Part shown: piece after piece, positions 1-10,600 of the stretch
Position numbering within the stretch: position 1 is the stretch's first letter
Layout of the letters: every line of letters starts with the position of its first letter
Origin: Tulasnella sp. 424
Taxonomy: Eukaryota; Basidiomycota; Agaricomycetes; Cantharellales; Tulasnellaceae
Length of the DNA: 64,000 nt
Assembly: GCA_019633425.1 (NCBI GenBank)
Contig: WSUB01000201.1
Coordinates: forward strand, 1-64,000
Direction: 5' to 3'
The notes under the pieces: generated by a model
Database searches by the model: none
Seen by the model: only the letters and a program-made list of their open reading frames with translations
What the model was told of the DNA's origin: nothing
Translations under genes and position numbers: made by a program

Positions 1-904
1 AAATTCGTCAGGCGTTCCCGATGGAACCTTGTGTTCATCAGCTCGCCTGATTTCCCACGAACATAATTTGGTTTCCGGAGGGATCACGCCTGACTTGAGA
101 GGCTAGTCAAAGAGGTGAGTGAGGATGTTTGTTCAATGTCCGTCCTCCTTTGCCCCTGCATCACGGCATTCAGGCGGCGCTTGAACGGCATGCGCGTAGC
201 ATGAGGACTCCAAGTCCAACCTCTCCCTCTACCACCCACCTCCGCACAAGTCAGAGTTACGACTGCCTCACGAGTCACTCTCGAAGCTACGTAAGGGTTC
301 GGGTGGCTGCGCTATGAGCTAATGTAGTTGGACCTTCGGTTACTGTTTCATGATGGATCCGGGCGGTGGATGAAAACTAATCATGTCTTTGATACATCCT
401 AGGAGAACTTGTTGGACCTTTACTGAATCAATTCTCGAGCCCATACACATGGCTTTTCGTCCTTTGTTAGCGGTGTCTCATAAATGATAATATCTCCACA
501 CTATTTCACGAATTTGATTATGCTCAGTATACTTTGTTGCAGCTTGCCCCATGAATCTTCACACCCATCGCCTCGCATCGTAATCTAGTTAATTCGCGTC
601 ATCTGAAGCGGTGATTAGCTTTTGCAACGAAATGACCTTGCGTCGAGTACGGTACCTGCCACACGGCTTTCGGTCACCGATACATCCGTCGTGACTTTTG
701 GATCCGCGTCCTACACCTCAGCCTTTTGCAGACTGACCGTGCCATTTCAACATACTCGAACATCAAACGTATTTACGACTCATTGTGGTCGATAGCTGAT
801 GTAGAATGGAACACCTTTGGTAAGACAACATTCCGAAGTGATAACTTGCGGTTGAGGACCCCGACACATCAAAGCGGTTGAACAAGACACCCCTCTGTGC
901 CAAG
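1..904. other. Intergenic, no gene seen
   Basis: I see no open frame with recognisable protein features on either strand, and no tRNA or rRNA signal. Short open frames near 84-317 overlap each other on opposite strands and look like chance. Confidence 0.5.
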
Positions 905-2230
905 AGTTGTAAGCATTCTCAGAAATTCTGCGATACATATTCAGGAAGCTTGAAAATGTTGATCGTGCTTACGCAGCTCGCGTTTGTCTGACTTGGGTCG
1001 ATGTGGCGCTGGACGTTCTTTGGGAACACCCCGAGTCCCCTTTCCGATCATGGCGCTACTTGGACCTACCAGCGTTCAGGGAGATGAATGGGTGATTAAA
1101 AATATTTCTTGCGCATCGAAACCTTTTCTGATCGATACTGAACTTCCTAGGATTGGGAGACTGGGTTTCCGGGTGGAGAGGGTTCGGTCCTTTTTGTACG
1201 ACGGACAACTGTACAACGAGGGGGAGTTTGCCCGCAATCATCTCGCTCCAGACGTTCCGGCCAAGTTACTCTACTACATGGCAACAAACCATGGAGGACA
1301 CTTACTCCCTCAAGTTTGTAAATCCGGTGGTGCGCCAGTACCGAGAATAACCTGCTCCCCGTTCCTCTCACCAACTCGCAAAGGCATCGAATGTTGAGGC
1401 ACAAATGGGAGGTTTTCTCTTCAGCAACACGCCGATTGCTTCGTAGTCTCCACGCGGTGCTTCCTCATGACCTAGTTTCATTCCGAATTCGTCCCAAATG
1501 AGAGTTTCTACGGACCGGAAAAGGGAATAGAACGCGTTATTGTCGGTCGAACGAATTTGCAGACGCCTTCGGATACCAACTTGCCCGATGAACGCCACGA
1601 TGTTCATTCCACAACTTCGCATCTTGGGAGTCCGAGTTCCATGTTACTTGGAACTCGGGTCCTGGTGCGTTTCTTCTCCATCTTTCCACTAAGTGCCCTC
1701 TCATCGAGGATCTTTGAATTTTTTTTTTCTGAGCGATTCTATGCTCACGATCGAGTCCATATATCCACTTCTTCGATATTTCAAGTTTCGGAGCTTGGAT
1801 TTGGATTATGCGGAAGGGGTAGACTTGGAAGAGAGACACAACAAGGAAATGGGAAGTCCTTGCCGTGGTTACGATTGGTCTCGGAGCATATTCCAGCCCC
1901 ACGAGGACGGCCGACTGGCGACGCATCCCACTTGGGATGGATGCGTTTTCAGGGATGCTCTTAGGAGATAGAAAGGTATGTTTCGCAGGAGCATACCTGT
2001 GCACGCGTTAATTCATGTTTGGTGTTCCGTAGGTCGGTTCCCAACGAAGCGCAAGGTAACTACCGGAGAATTGATTTTCGTCTTTTGTTAATACATTCTG
2101 TTCTACTCGGACCATAATCATATCCTCATGTATCTTGCACAGTTCCCCGGACGTTTGCGCCATAGCAATCCAGAGCGCCTTCATCCCCACTCTCGTCAGC
2201 GGCCACCTCCTGGACCGGAAGCCTTACCGA
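905..2230 (+). pseudogene. Decayed F-box/LRR protein gene
   Basis: Broken reading frames on the plus strand follow, in order, the protein of the intact F-box gene at 27416-28965. An F-box-like stretch lies at about 930-1020 (ARVCLTWVDVALDVLWE against ARTCRTWVDLALDILWE in the intact gene). It is followed by MALLGPTS (1050), then VERVRSFLYD and LLYYMATNHGGHLLPQ (1165-1320). Further matches are LRSLHAVLPHDL (about 1440) and SLDLDYAEGVDLEERHNKEMG (about 1795). The matches move between frames and cross stops at about 1396 and after 1440, so at least four indels or stops are needed. F-box proteins of this type recruit substrates to SCF ubiquitin ligases, but this copy cannot encode one. The family match is direct from the sequence; the exact ends are uncertain. 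Confidence 0.7.
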
Positions 2231-2329
2231 ATATTGTAAGCGTTAATTGGTAGCCGTCTCGACTTAAGAGTCAGACGTGGGTAGATATGCTTGAACAGAT
2301 CCGCCTGCGTCCTTGAAACCATCTAGTTA

Positions 2330-3705
2330 CTTGGCAACTGTGGTCTTGGGTGCTTGGCTGAGCCAAGGTTCTCCATAAGTCCACCAAACGACTATTCGGC
2401 CTCCTTCCTCCTCACCTCTTCGACCGCGCTGTTCGCGGCAGGACCGCAGGGGGGCGACTACGCATCCGAACTGACGTCCTGTGCAGTTCCCCGAGAGTGC
2501 TTCTTCAGCGCGTTGGCAGCTACGGTTCGAACTACCTGGTCGACAGCATCCCTTCAAACCCGATCCTGGAGCCAAGAAACGGCGTCGGGCGGCAGACGAG
2601 GCTTGGAAACGCTGGCTTGAGACGGCATTGTCCCCTTTTCGCCTTCAAGTAAGTCCCGGACGTCTAGAACCGCGTCGACGATTCAATCCCCTCAAAATAT
2701 CCTGCTTGCCACTGCAGAGACGGTTTGGGGGAACGCTGTGAACGGTCCTAACGCTGGTACCTTCGTCTCGCCATGTCGGGGCAAGGCGAGATTCGATGAT
2801 AGGGGTGAAGAGTCGAATAAGGTGTGGCGTGGCCTTTTCTTCATCTGATTCGTAGGGTGAGGTGGGGACGGCGATTGGGGTCGGTCTTGCATCCGAAACG
2901 AGCCTCGAGATTGCAAGGTGTGCAAGGGAATGGCTTCGCAGATGGTAAGAAGGTAGCGAGGACACGAGATATTTGCGAGTTGACTGGAGAAGAGGATATT
3001 TCGAGAGCCGATGTGCAGATTTTGACTCTTCTGTAGCGAAGACTTGAGGTCGTTGTCGGTATCGAGCTCCGCCATTACCGAGCCGCGATGGTGGTTCCGA
3101 CGACAGACCGCCCCCGGGATTCGTTGAGGTGTGCGGGTACGGAGTATTTGTGGGAATTGAGGTTTTCGCGGAACTATGTGGTTGTGGGATGCTGCCGAAT
3201 GAGAATAGGTTCCAGCTCGCACTCCGGTACCTGATAGGTATAGTCGGGCGTTTCGTGGAAAGCAATCTTAGCAAGCGGTTCGATAGAAGGAAACGACTCA
3301 CGATACGATGCCGAAGACATTCTGACGATAGGCGGGTTGCCGTGGAGGGTGTCTACCTGCAAAGCCATCAGATTGAAAGACGTAAGTGGCCCAGCCTAGG
3401 AACAAAAGCAAGCGGAGTTCAGTTCAACGCAATGCAGAGTGAGAAAGAATGCTCACCTTGACGAGAACTTTCGACGAATAGGTAGGAGGTATAAGATTGG
3501 ACTTTGGACCTGGAACCCGAGCTATCCTCTGGGCCTTGACCGAATTGCTTGAAGTAGGATCCGGGTCCTGACTCCCCCGTGCGGTCAGAGAGGCGACGAG
3601 TAAGCAACGCTTGAACAAGAGGTACGACCAGTGATCGAATGGCGCAGTGGGCGTTTGGTTTCTGGTGCCTTTGGTTCCGTTCGCTTATGGTTCGTCGCCC
3701 TTGAC
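2330..3705 (-). pseudogene. Partial copy of a She4/UNC-45-like pseudogene (5' part)
   Basis: This stretch is a diverged copy of 5215-6738, sharing for example CAGCATCCCTTC, GTTCAGTTCAACGCAA and CAGCGCGTTGGCAGC at matching places and in the same order. On the minus strand a short ARM/HEAT-like helix pattern (VRTVAANALKK near 2520) matches VRAAAANALMKLARN in the other copy. Frames are interrupted throughout. It carries only the half that matches the upstream part of the minus-strand pseudogene at 4060-6740. Function is absent; identity rests on the better-preserved copy. Confidence 0.5.
2330..3705. repeat. Segmental duplication, copy 1 (partner 5215-6738)
   Basis: The two stretches align along about 1.4 kb with many substitutions and small indels. 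Homology at the right-hand side stops near 3703 (partner 6735), just after TTTGGTTC and TCGCCCT, where F-box-derived sequence begins in copy 1. This breakpoint suggests a duplication followed by insertion or recombination with the F-box fragment. Confidence 0.65.
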
Positions 3706-3711
3706 ACTGCT

Positions 3712-4020
3712 TGGAGGGCGAGCTGTCATAAAGATATCGCTGCCGGCGTTCGCAGGCTGACTGGAAGGAGCAGAATAACGTAACATGACCTGAGCGGTGA
3801 GGAAGGGAAGAACGGGAGGAAAGGTGAGGGGAAGAGAGGAGGGGAACATCGTTGCGGTTGTTGTGGCTGAAGCTGCCAAGTCTAAATGAATGGAAGTCTT
3901 GTCTCTCGGCAGTCGCCGCCGTATCCCCCATCGACCTCCAGCAAGTCTAACGTCCTATTGTCACTAAAACCGAAGAGGACAAGGGAACTATGGTATACGT
4001 AAATATACACCAATGCGGGT
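3712..4020 (-). pseudogene. Transposed 5' end of the F-box gene at 22580-24715
   Basis: Read on the minus strand, this piece matches the leader and first codons of the F-box gene whose start is at 24715. The shared parts are the leader peptide pattern (SSLPLTFPPVLP against SSLPLTSPPVPP), an ATG at about 3786 and the following residues (LRYSAPSSQPANAGS against SHFSVPPSPPASASS). Upstream, a GTCACTAAAAC motif and a TATACGTA-like motif are shared. The F-box itself is missing. It is wedged between the two She4-like relics, so it is a fragment carried in by rearrangement. Confidence 0.65.
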
Positions 4021-4059
4021 GCAGACGACTTGTAAGCGGTATGCTAGTAGCGAGCGGAC

Positions 4060-6740
4060 TTCGGGTGTTGTGCGTAGAGGTTGGTTGGCTTTGCCGTCAT
4101 GATCATCATCGTGAACGTCTGCTCCTTCCTCTCCGCTGCGTCGTTCCTCAGCAGGAGCTATCAAATCGATTCTCTGCCCCATCTTCCGTCTTGCCGGACA
4201 ACCACCTTGAAACATCCAGCGCGTTCCACAACATCGCCAATGCGCCCAATGCGCCCAAGCCGCCTTTGCACGTCCTCCGCATCGGCCATCGCCAGCAAAA
4301 TACTGTAATCTACTGACAACCGCTTCCCCCTTCCTCCAACGGCTCACTCCTCGTCCCATCCAACTCCTCGCCCTTATTTCGCTCCCATACTGCATTGCCC
4401 GCAGCGAGATTGCGCAACACCTCCGTGGCTACACGTCGAACCATTATGCTGTTATCGAGCAACAGCATCTCGGTCTTGTTCAAGACCGTGCGGATCCAGT
4501 GGTGCGAGGTCGGTTAGTGCCTTGGGACTGTCGAATTTCAGCGGAGCGTGCTAGAAGCGTTAAGGAAGAGGAGACTCGAAGAGAGGGGGTGGACGACGTT
4601 GAGGGGAGGCAGGGGCGTCAGGTCCAAGGAGAAGGACCGGTGAGGCAATGATGGGGAGTTTGGCTTGGGCTTGAATGGGGGTATGTCTTGTGAGCCGAGT
4701 GATTTCGCTCGTGGGGACGAAACTCCTGCCACTGTCAAGTCGAATTTCGAGGGGCCTTCCTTTGACGGCGGAGCTGTTGGACTGTGGTCAAGGCTCGTAA
4801 AGGAGACTTCGATCATTCGTTACAGAGCTTTGCCACCGCCTCCTTGAAATCGGGATCAACGAGCTTTCCGCCCATTATTGCCCCCTGCTTTGTCACCCCC
4901 TCCAACCGAGCCACCTGTTTCTCTTCCTTGCGAAATTTCGGTCGGAACGCAACGTGGTTGCTGAGGACGACGACCGATACTCCTTAGAATAACGCCACAC
5001 TTCCTTTCTCCTCTGGGATGAGGTGTTCAGCTCCGACGTTGGCTGTGGGTTCGGCGCTGGTTCGATTTCGGTTTGGAGGTGGGAAGAGAGAGGATGGTCG
5101 AGTGAGGAAGCGGGTCCGCCGAAAGGGATTTCTTGACGTTCGAGTCCATGCTGGAGTAAGCTAGCCCCCTACCACCGCATCGAAGCCTTTGCGAAGGGGT
5201 TGTCCTGGCCCAACATTTCCTTCGAGTCGAAGATGAGGCTCTTCAGATGTTTGGCGAACAACTTGTCGTTATCCTTCCTCCTCTCCGCTTCCACCGCACG
5301 ATCTGTAGCGGGACCGCCAAGGGACAACAATGTATCCGAACCGACGTCCGCCGCAGTTCCTCGCGAGCTTCATCAGCGCGTTGGCAGCCGCAGCTCGAAC
5401 TTCTCGACAGCATCCCTTCGGACTTGGTCTTGGAGCCATGAGATAGTGGGCGCCTGGACGAGCGGTCAACAAGGCGTCGGAACTGCTTGCTTGGGACAGC
5501 AAGGCCGCAATGTCGCGAGAAGCCGCTATCCTGTTTTCGCCTCCAAGCAGATCCACGGCGTCCGGAACCGCATCGACGACTCCGTCTTTGGAAAAAATAA
5601 AAACCCCCCCCGGCTTGCGCTTGAAGAGTCGATTTGGAAGCGGGTTGTGACAGGTGCTGGAGCTGGTACAAAAATGTCGTGGCAAGGCCGGATTCCATGA
5701 TAGTAGAGACGAGTCGAATAGGGTTTTGCGTCGCGTTTTCTTGATCTGATTTGTAGGGTGAGGTGGCGGCAGCGGCGGCGGTTGGAGCTGGTCTTGAATT
5801 TGAGATGAGTCTTGAGATTACAAGGTGCGCAGAGAGCGGGTTGGTGGCTTAGTAGATGGTAGGATGGTAGCGAGGGCTGGAGATAGTAGGGACTTGATCG
5901 AAGAGGAGGATAGTTCGAGGCCTGACTTCAACCCAAATTTTTTATACCGAAGACTTGAGATTGGTCTCGGTGTCGTGGTTTGAACAGTAGCTCGCTTCGA
6001 GAATTCGTTGATGTGGGCAGGTACGATGCCTTGTAGGAAGTGGGACTTTCGCGAATGTGTGTGGTTATGGGATGCTACCGAGTGAGAAGATGTTCTAGCT
6101 CGTACTCCGGTACCTGAGAGGACAGTCGAGTGTTTGGAGGAAACCAGTCTTAGCGCACAAGCATAATGATAGAAGGAAATGGCTTACAATAAGACGTTAG
6201 AGATACTCTGAAGAGTCCTGCCTTGGTGTGGACCGGATCGTTGATAGCACGAGACCTACAATTTGTTCTTGAAGGCCAAGAGGCACCACAGGGAGCAAGC
6301 TCATCGGGCTGCGGGAACCCACAAGGTACCTCGTACTAGGAACAGAGCCCGAATTCCTTGTAGTAGCGTAAGCTCCTGGGATAGATAATCGTCGGGACGC
6401 CAGATGTCCGGACCCCAGCCTTCGAAATAAGGCAAATAGAGTTCAGTTCAACGCAACACAAGGTGAGGAAGAATGCTTACCTCGACGAAAACCCGCGATG
6501 TTAGGTATGAGGTGATTCACGAGGGTCCTGGAACCCAAGCTATCCTACAGGACTTGACTGGAAACACTTGAGGCGGAGATCTGGTCTCCGAGTGACGTGC
6601 AGTCAGAAAGGCGACGAGCAAGTAATGCTTGAACAAGCGGGACGGCCGGTCGTTGAATGGCGGTGGTGGCGTAGTTTTACGTTTGGTTTCTAAACGCTTT
6701 AGTCCTGGGATGCCTTTGGTTCGGTTTTGTCGCCCTCATG
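4060..6740 (-). pseudogene. UNC-45/She4/CRO1-like myosin chaperone pseudogene
   Basis: Several conserved-looking blocks of the fungal UNC-45/She4 family occur in order on the minus strand but in different frames. Around 5350-5600 there is an armadillo-like stretch (VVDAVPDAVDLLGGEN, VRAAAANALMKLARN). At about 4960-4850 there is FRPKFRKEEKQVARLEG followed by GKLVDPDFKEAVAKLC. At about 4500-4400 there is MLLLDNSIMVRRVATEVLRNLA, which is the most diagnostic, followed by LLAMADAEDVQRRLGRIG at about 4310-4260. Known family members are ARM-repeat chaperones that fold and position myosin. Frameshifts and stops between every block make this copy non-functional. The assignment is from recognised motif patterns only; a tBLASTn against fungal CRO1/She4 proteins would decide it. 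Confidence 0.55.
5215..6738. repeat. Segmental duplication, copy 2 (partner 2330-3705)
   Basis: This is the second copy of the 1.4-kb duplication. It forms the upstream part of the She4/UNC-45-like pseudogene, so it is probably closer to the ancestral arrangement than copy 1. Confidence 0.6.
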
Positions 6741-7615
6741 AGAAGGGTAAGTCGGTGGATGCGACATCGGTTCGGACTGAAATCGCTCGCATGACTGGTG
6801 TGCCGTGTTATAACTGCCGCAGCATTGTCATGGAGAGACGTGACGCGCCGAGTATATGAGGTCTAGGAAAAGGGATGGAAGGGACAAGATCTAGACGGGT
6901 GGAAGGGAATTCAATTACCGTCTGATGTGGATGGGGTTTGTACCTGTGTGTCGGGTTTTGGTAGGACCACGATGCCGGGATGACTGGGATTTGTCCCTCA
7001 TTCAAATGCTAAAAGCCTATATATATATGAGCCTACAATATGAGGAGGGGTGGTCAAGCATTCCCCAATAGCCGCGCTAAACCAGGCAGGAGGGATTCAG
7101 TTTCCTGTGTCGGAGCCAGGCGACTGCTCGCCTCGACCCTATTGAGGGAGAATTCGATGACACGAAGCCCGATTTAGTGCATGAGACGCATAGAAATAAA
7201 TAATCCGTCGCCAATTGAAATTGAAGTTCTTCGTATGGACGCTCCTCCGTGTTTTAGCTTGGAAGGGCACCAGGTTGAGAAGGCGGGACGGATTGGAGAC
7301 GGAATGCCTTGAAGGGCTGGCTAGGGGACCGAGTTTCGAGACGTGCGCACTGAAGACAATCCTGCGAATCCGCTCTGTCAATCAACATGCCCCAAAAGAT
7401 GTGCAGGAAGGAGGAAATGAGTCAAGGATAAAGAGTGTCCTTTCCATGACCGTCCTGACACGCTGACGAAAGGAGTATGGTCGCGGCACTGTCTAGCTTA
7501 GCGCTCAATGCCACGAGCAAGGCATGGAGGACTCTGACTTGATTTCTCGCTCCCACCACCTCTCAACACACAATCAGCACCACAACTGCTTCAGTATCAG
7601 TGAATAACCTCTGTC
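6741..7615. other. Intergenic region upstream of the NACHT-WD40 gene
   Basis: No gene is visible. A short AT-rich TATATATATA run occurs at about 7019-7028. The last 100 bases before the ATG at 7616 are C/A-rich (CAACACACAATCAGCACCAC), as is common in fungal 5' leaders. Confidence 0.4.
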
Positions 7616-10600
7616 ATGAATAACCAATCGACTCTCAGTCGAACGTCTCGAGAATCGCTCGACATTACAAGACAACGAAATTCCGCCGGATCTACCCCTG
7701 GGGCGCTTCAACCGCTTGGAATCTACGATCGGTTCACCGAAGCGAAGACCGCCATCCTAGAACTCATAAAGGTAATACCATCAGCTCATTGTTACCCGGT
7801 CTCCTCCTGACTTCGTCGCAGAATACGGCATGGACGTCGAATTCATCAAAAGCCGAGGAAAGCTTGCTACAGACCGTCGATAGTTTGGCGAATATCACGG
7901 AGAATACCGCCCAACTTTCAGCAGGAGAAATGGCAGCCATGGAAGAGCTTACGAGGTAAAGATAATCTTCCTGCCGTCTGTAGTACCTTCCTGACACGTC
8001 TGGCTCCCAGGACCTTGGAGGACGTCCGTGGAAGGTTGAAGGAGGCCTCTGCAAAGTACGGAACGGAAGATTCAAGGAAGCGTGATAAGATCAAGAACTT
8101 CTGGGCCCATCTTGACCGTGATGGTGGCATTCAAGTCTTGGAGGCTTGTCGGACTAACATCGAGGCCGCTGTGAATCGTCTTCGGGTATAGTCCCGTATT
8201 GTCGCTAAGCAGGTAACCAATTTATTCCACTAACAAAAATCGCCCGTAGACTATTCATGAACCGCTACCTACCGAGGGTCAAGACAACCAGGTTAAGGGT
8301 GAATCGTGTCTCAGTAGCAACCTCAGTATCGCAAAGTCAACCTTCAACGTGATCGAAGCAGTGTCGGAAACCATTCCCCTGGTCGGGTCGTACATCGGCG
8401 CTGCTGCAAAACTGGGATCAACCATAGTCGAGATGTGGCAGGTAAAACCTCTCGCGTCTACTTAACCTTCTGGTTTCTGATGAGGACTGTCAAGGGTATG
8501 GACAGTAACAAAGAAGCTGCGAAAAGTCTCGAGTCCCATATGGCCATGCTCGCTAAACAGCTCGAGTATTTTAAGTCTCAGCCGGAGGAGACCCAGAAGG
8601 AACAAACGAACAAACGAATCAAGGATTTGCAATTGTTAGTTTTACCGCTGTCTTCATGACAGGGGACACCGTCCTGACGTGGCCTTTTAGGCAATTGAAA
8701 TTAGTAGGAGAGGAGATCGGGGCATTGAATTCGAAGGGTGCCCTCACAAAAGCATTTTTATCTTGCGATAACGCCGAGATCCTAAAGGGGTTTCAGGAGC
8801 AAATTAAGACAACAGAGGATGAAATACACGTTCGGAAATGTCTCTTTGGGGCGTATGCTCGTCTTACTCATGTGATCTTTGACAGCGGCTTGTCAGCTTT
8901 GACACTAACGACCTTCTAAACAAACTCTGTATGTTTCATGAGGTCACCTGATATTCGACAGCGGCTTCCTCTCACACTTCTATCACTAGATGGGGTCGAA
9001 ATGAATGCCGAACGCCGCGCTCTCCTCGCTCGTCTGGGAGACGGTAGCTACGGCGAACATGGGCATACAATTGAGGATGCCATCTGCCTGGAGGGAACGA
9101 GGGAGGGGATTCTTCAGCGGATTGGCGACTGGGTTCAAGACGCGTCTTCGCATCGCGTTTTGTGGATCTCTGGAATGGCTGGGCGGGGCAAGTCTACCGT
9201 TGCGGCAACAGTCGCCCACCGATGTGGCAGCCGAAGTGCTTGTGCCCTCTTTCACTTCCGCCGAGGTCAGACCGCATTAGAAAAACGGCTGATCTGTGCC
9301 CTAGCCAAGCAACTTGAGCGTCGCGGGACTCCCCAAGTCAAACGCGCGATTCTTGAGGAGATGCAGAACAATGAGGACATCGCGGAAGGGAGGTTAGACG
9401 AGCAATTTGAGGTCCTTTTATTCAACCCCTTAAAGGACTACCCCCCTGGATTGCCTCCAATTCTGCTCATTGTCGATGTGCTTGACGAATGCGAGGACAG
9501 CACTTACGCTACCAGGTTCATCGAGCTCATTGACAAGTATTCATCATCTCTCCCTGAAAATGTTAAATTTATCCTTACTACTCGCCCCGAACATCCACTT
9601 CTCGACACTCTTCGCTCGAAGAAATGGTGGATGGAGAGCCTCGACCACATCACGGAGACTCACCATGACGTGGAACTCTTCATTCAATCCGAGCTCTCAA
9701 AGATTAAGAGGCTGAAAGATCGCCTCCCCGAAGATTGGCCATCTCAAGACTCCATTCAGAAGCTGGTCGCTTTGTCTGAGGGGCTCTTCCAGTGGGCACG
9801 CACTGCTGTGAAATACATCGGCGGCGGATCTCCAGATCACCGGCTGAACGAGGTGCTCGAGGACTTGTCCAAGCTCCGGGGCCTGGATGGTCTATACAGA
9901 CAAATCCTTTCTAACGCCTTTGAGAAGGCTGAGGAAAGCTTGCGCGCCGATCTTCTGCATCGGACGCTTTCCACTCTTGTGGCGGCCCCGTATCCTATTT
10001 CACTAGAGGTCCTCACATACCTGTTCACTGGTCCGGAAATTCTGTGCGATAAGGCCCTAATTGAAGCCTACTGCGCTTTCATGTGTGACGACATTCTCCC
10101 CAATATTGAATCCCTACTATTCATTCCAACATCGACAGCTAAGCCGATCCAACTCATGCACACTTCCATCCGAGACCTCCTCATTAATGTCAAGCGGTGC
10201 GGCAATAGTCTTTACTCCGTCAATCTGCCTCGAGCTCATTGGGACCTTACAAGAGAGTGTTTTCGGTTGATGGAGCGGGATCTGAAGAAAAACATCTGCA
10301 ACCTCTCGGACCTCTCAAAGCCCAATTCGGATCCTGGTGTACAGGCACATGTGGCTAGCCAAGTACCTTCAGGCCTGCAATATTGCTGTCGGTCATGGGC
10401 CATACATTTTGTAACTACACATGAATTGGACTGGAATGGAAGAGAGTCCGAGGTTAATACCAATGATTTGGAGCATTTCAGCAAGACAAATTTGTTGTAC
10501 TGGCTTGAGGTCATGAGCCTTATTGGAAGGGTTGGAGAAGCAATTGCAATGGCAAAACAAACAGAACAACAGATGGTGGTGAGTTGGCTGGTAATTATGT

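Noticed and set aside
8938..8989. ATG at 8938 as start of a separate NACHT protein
   Set aside because: Exons before it join in phase to it through an intron at 8929-8989 and encode the N-terminal domain expected for this family.
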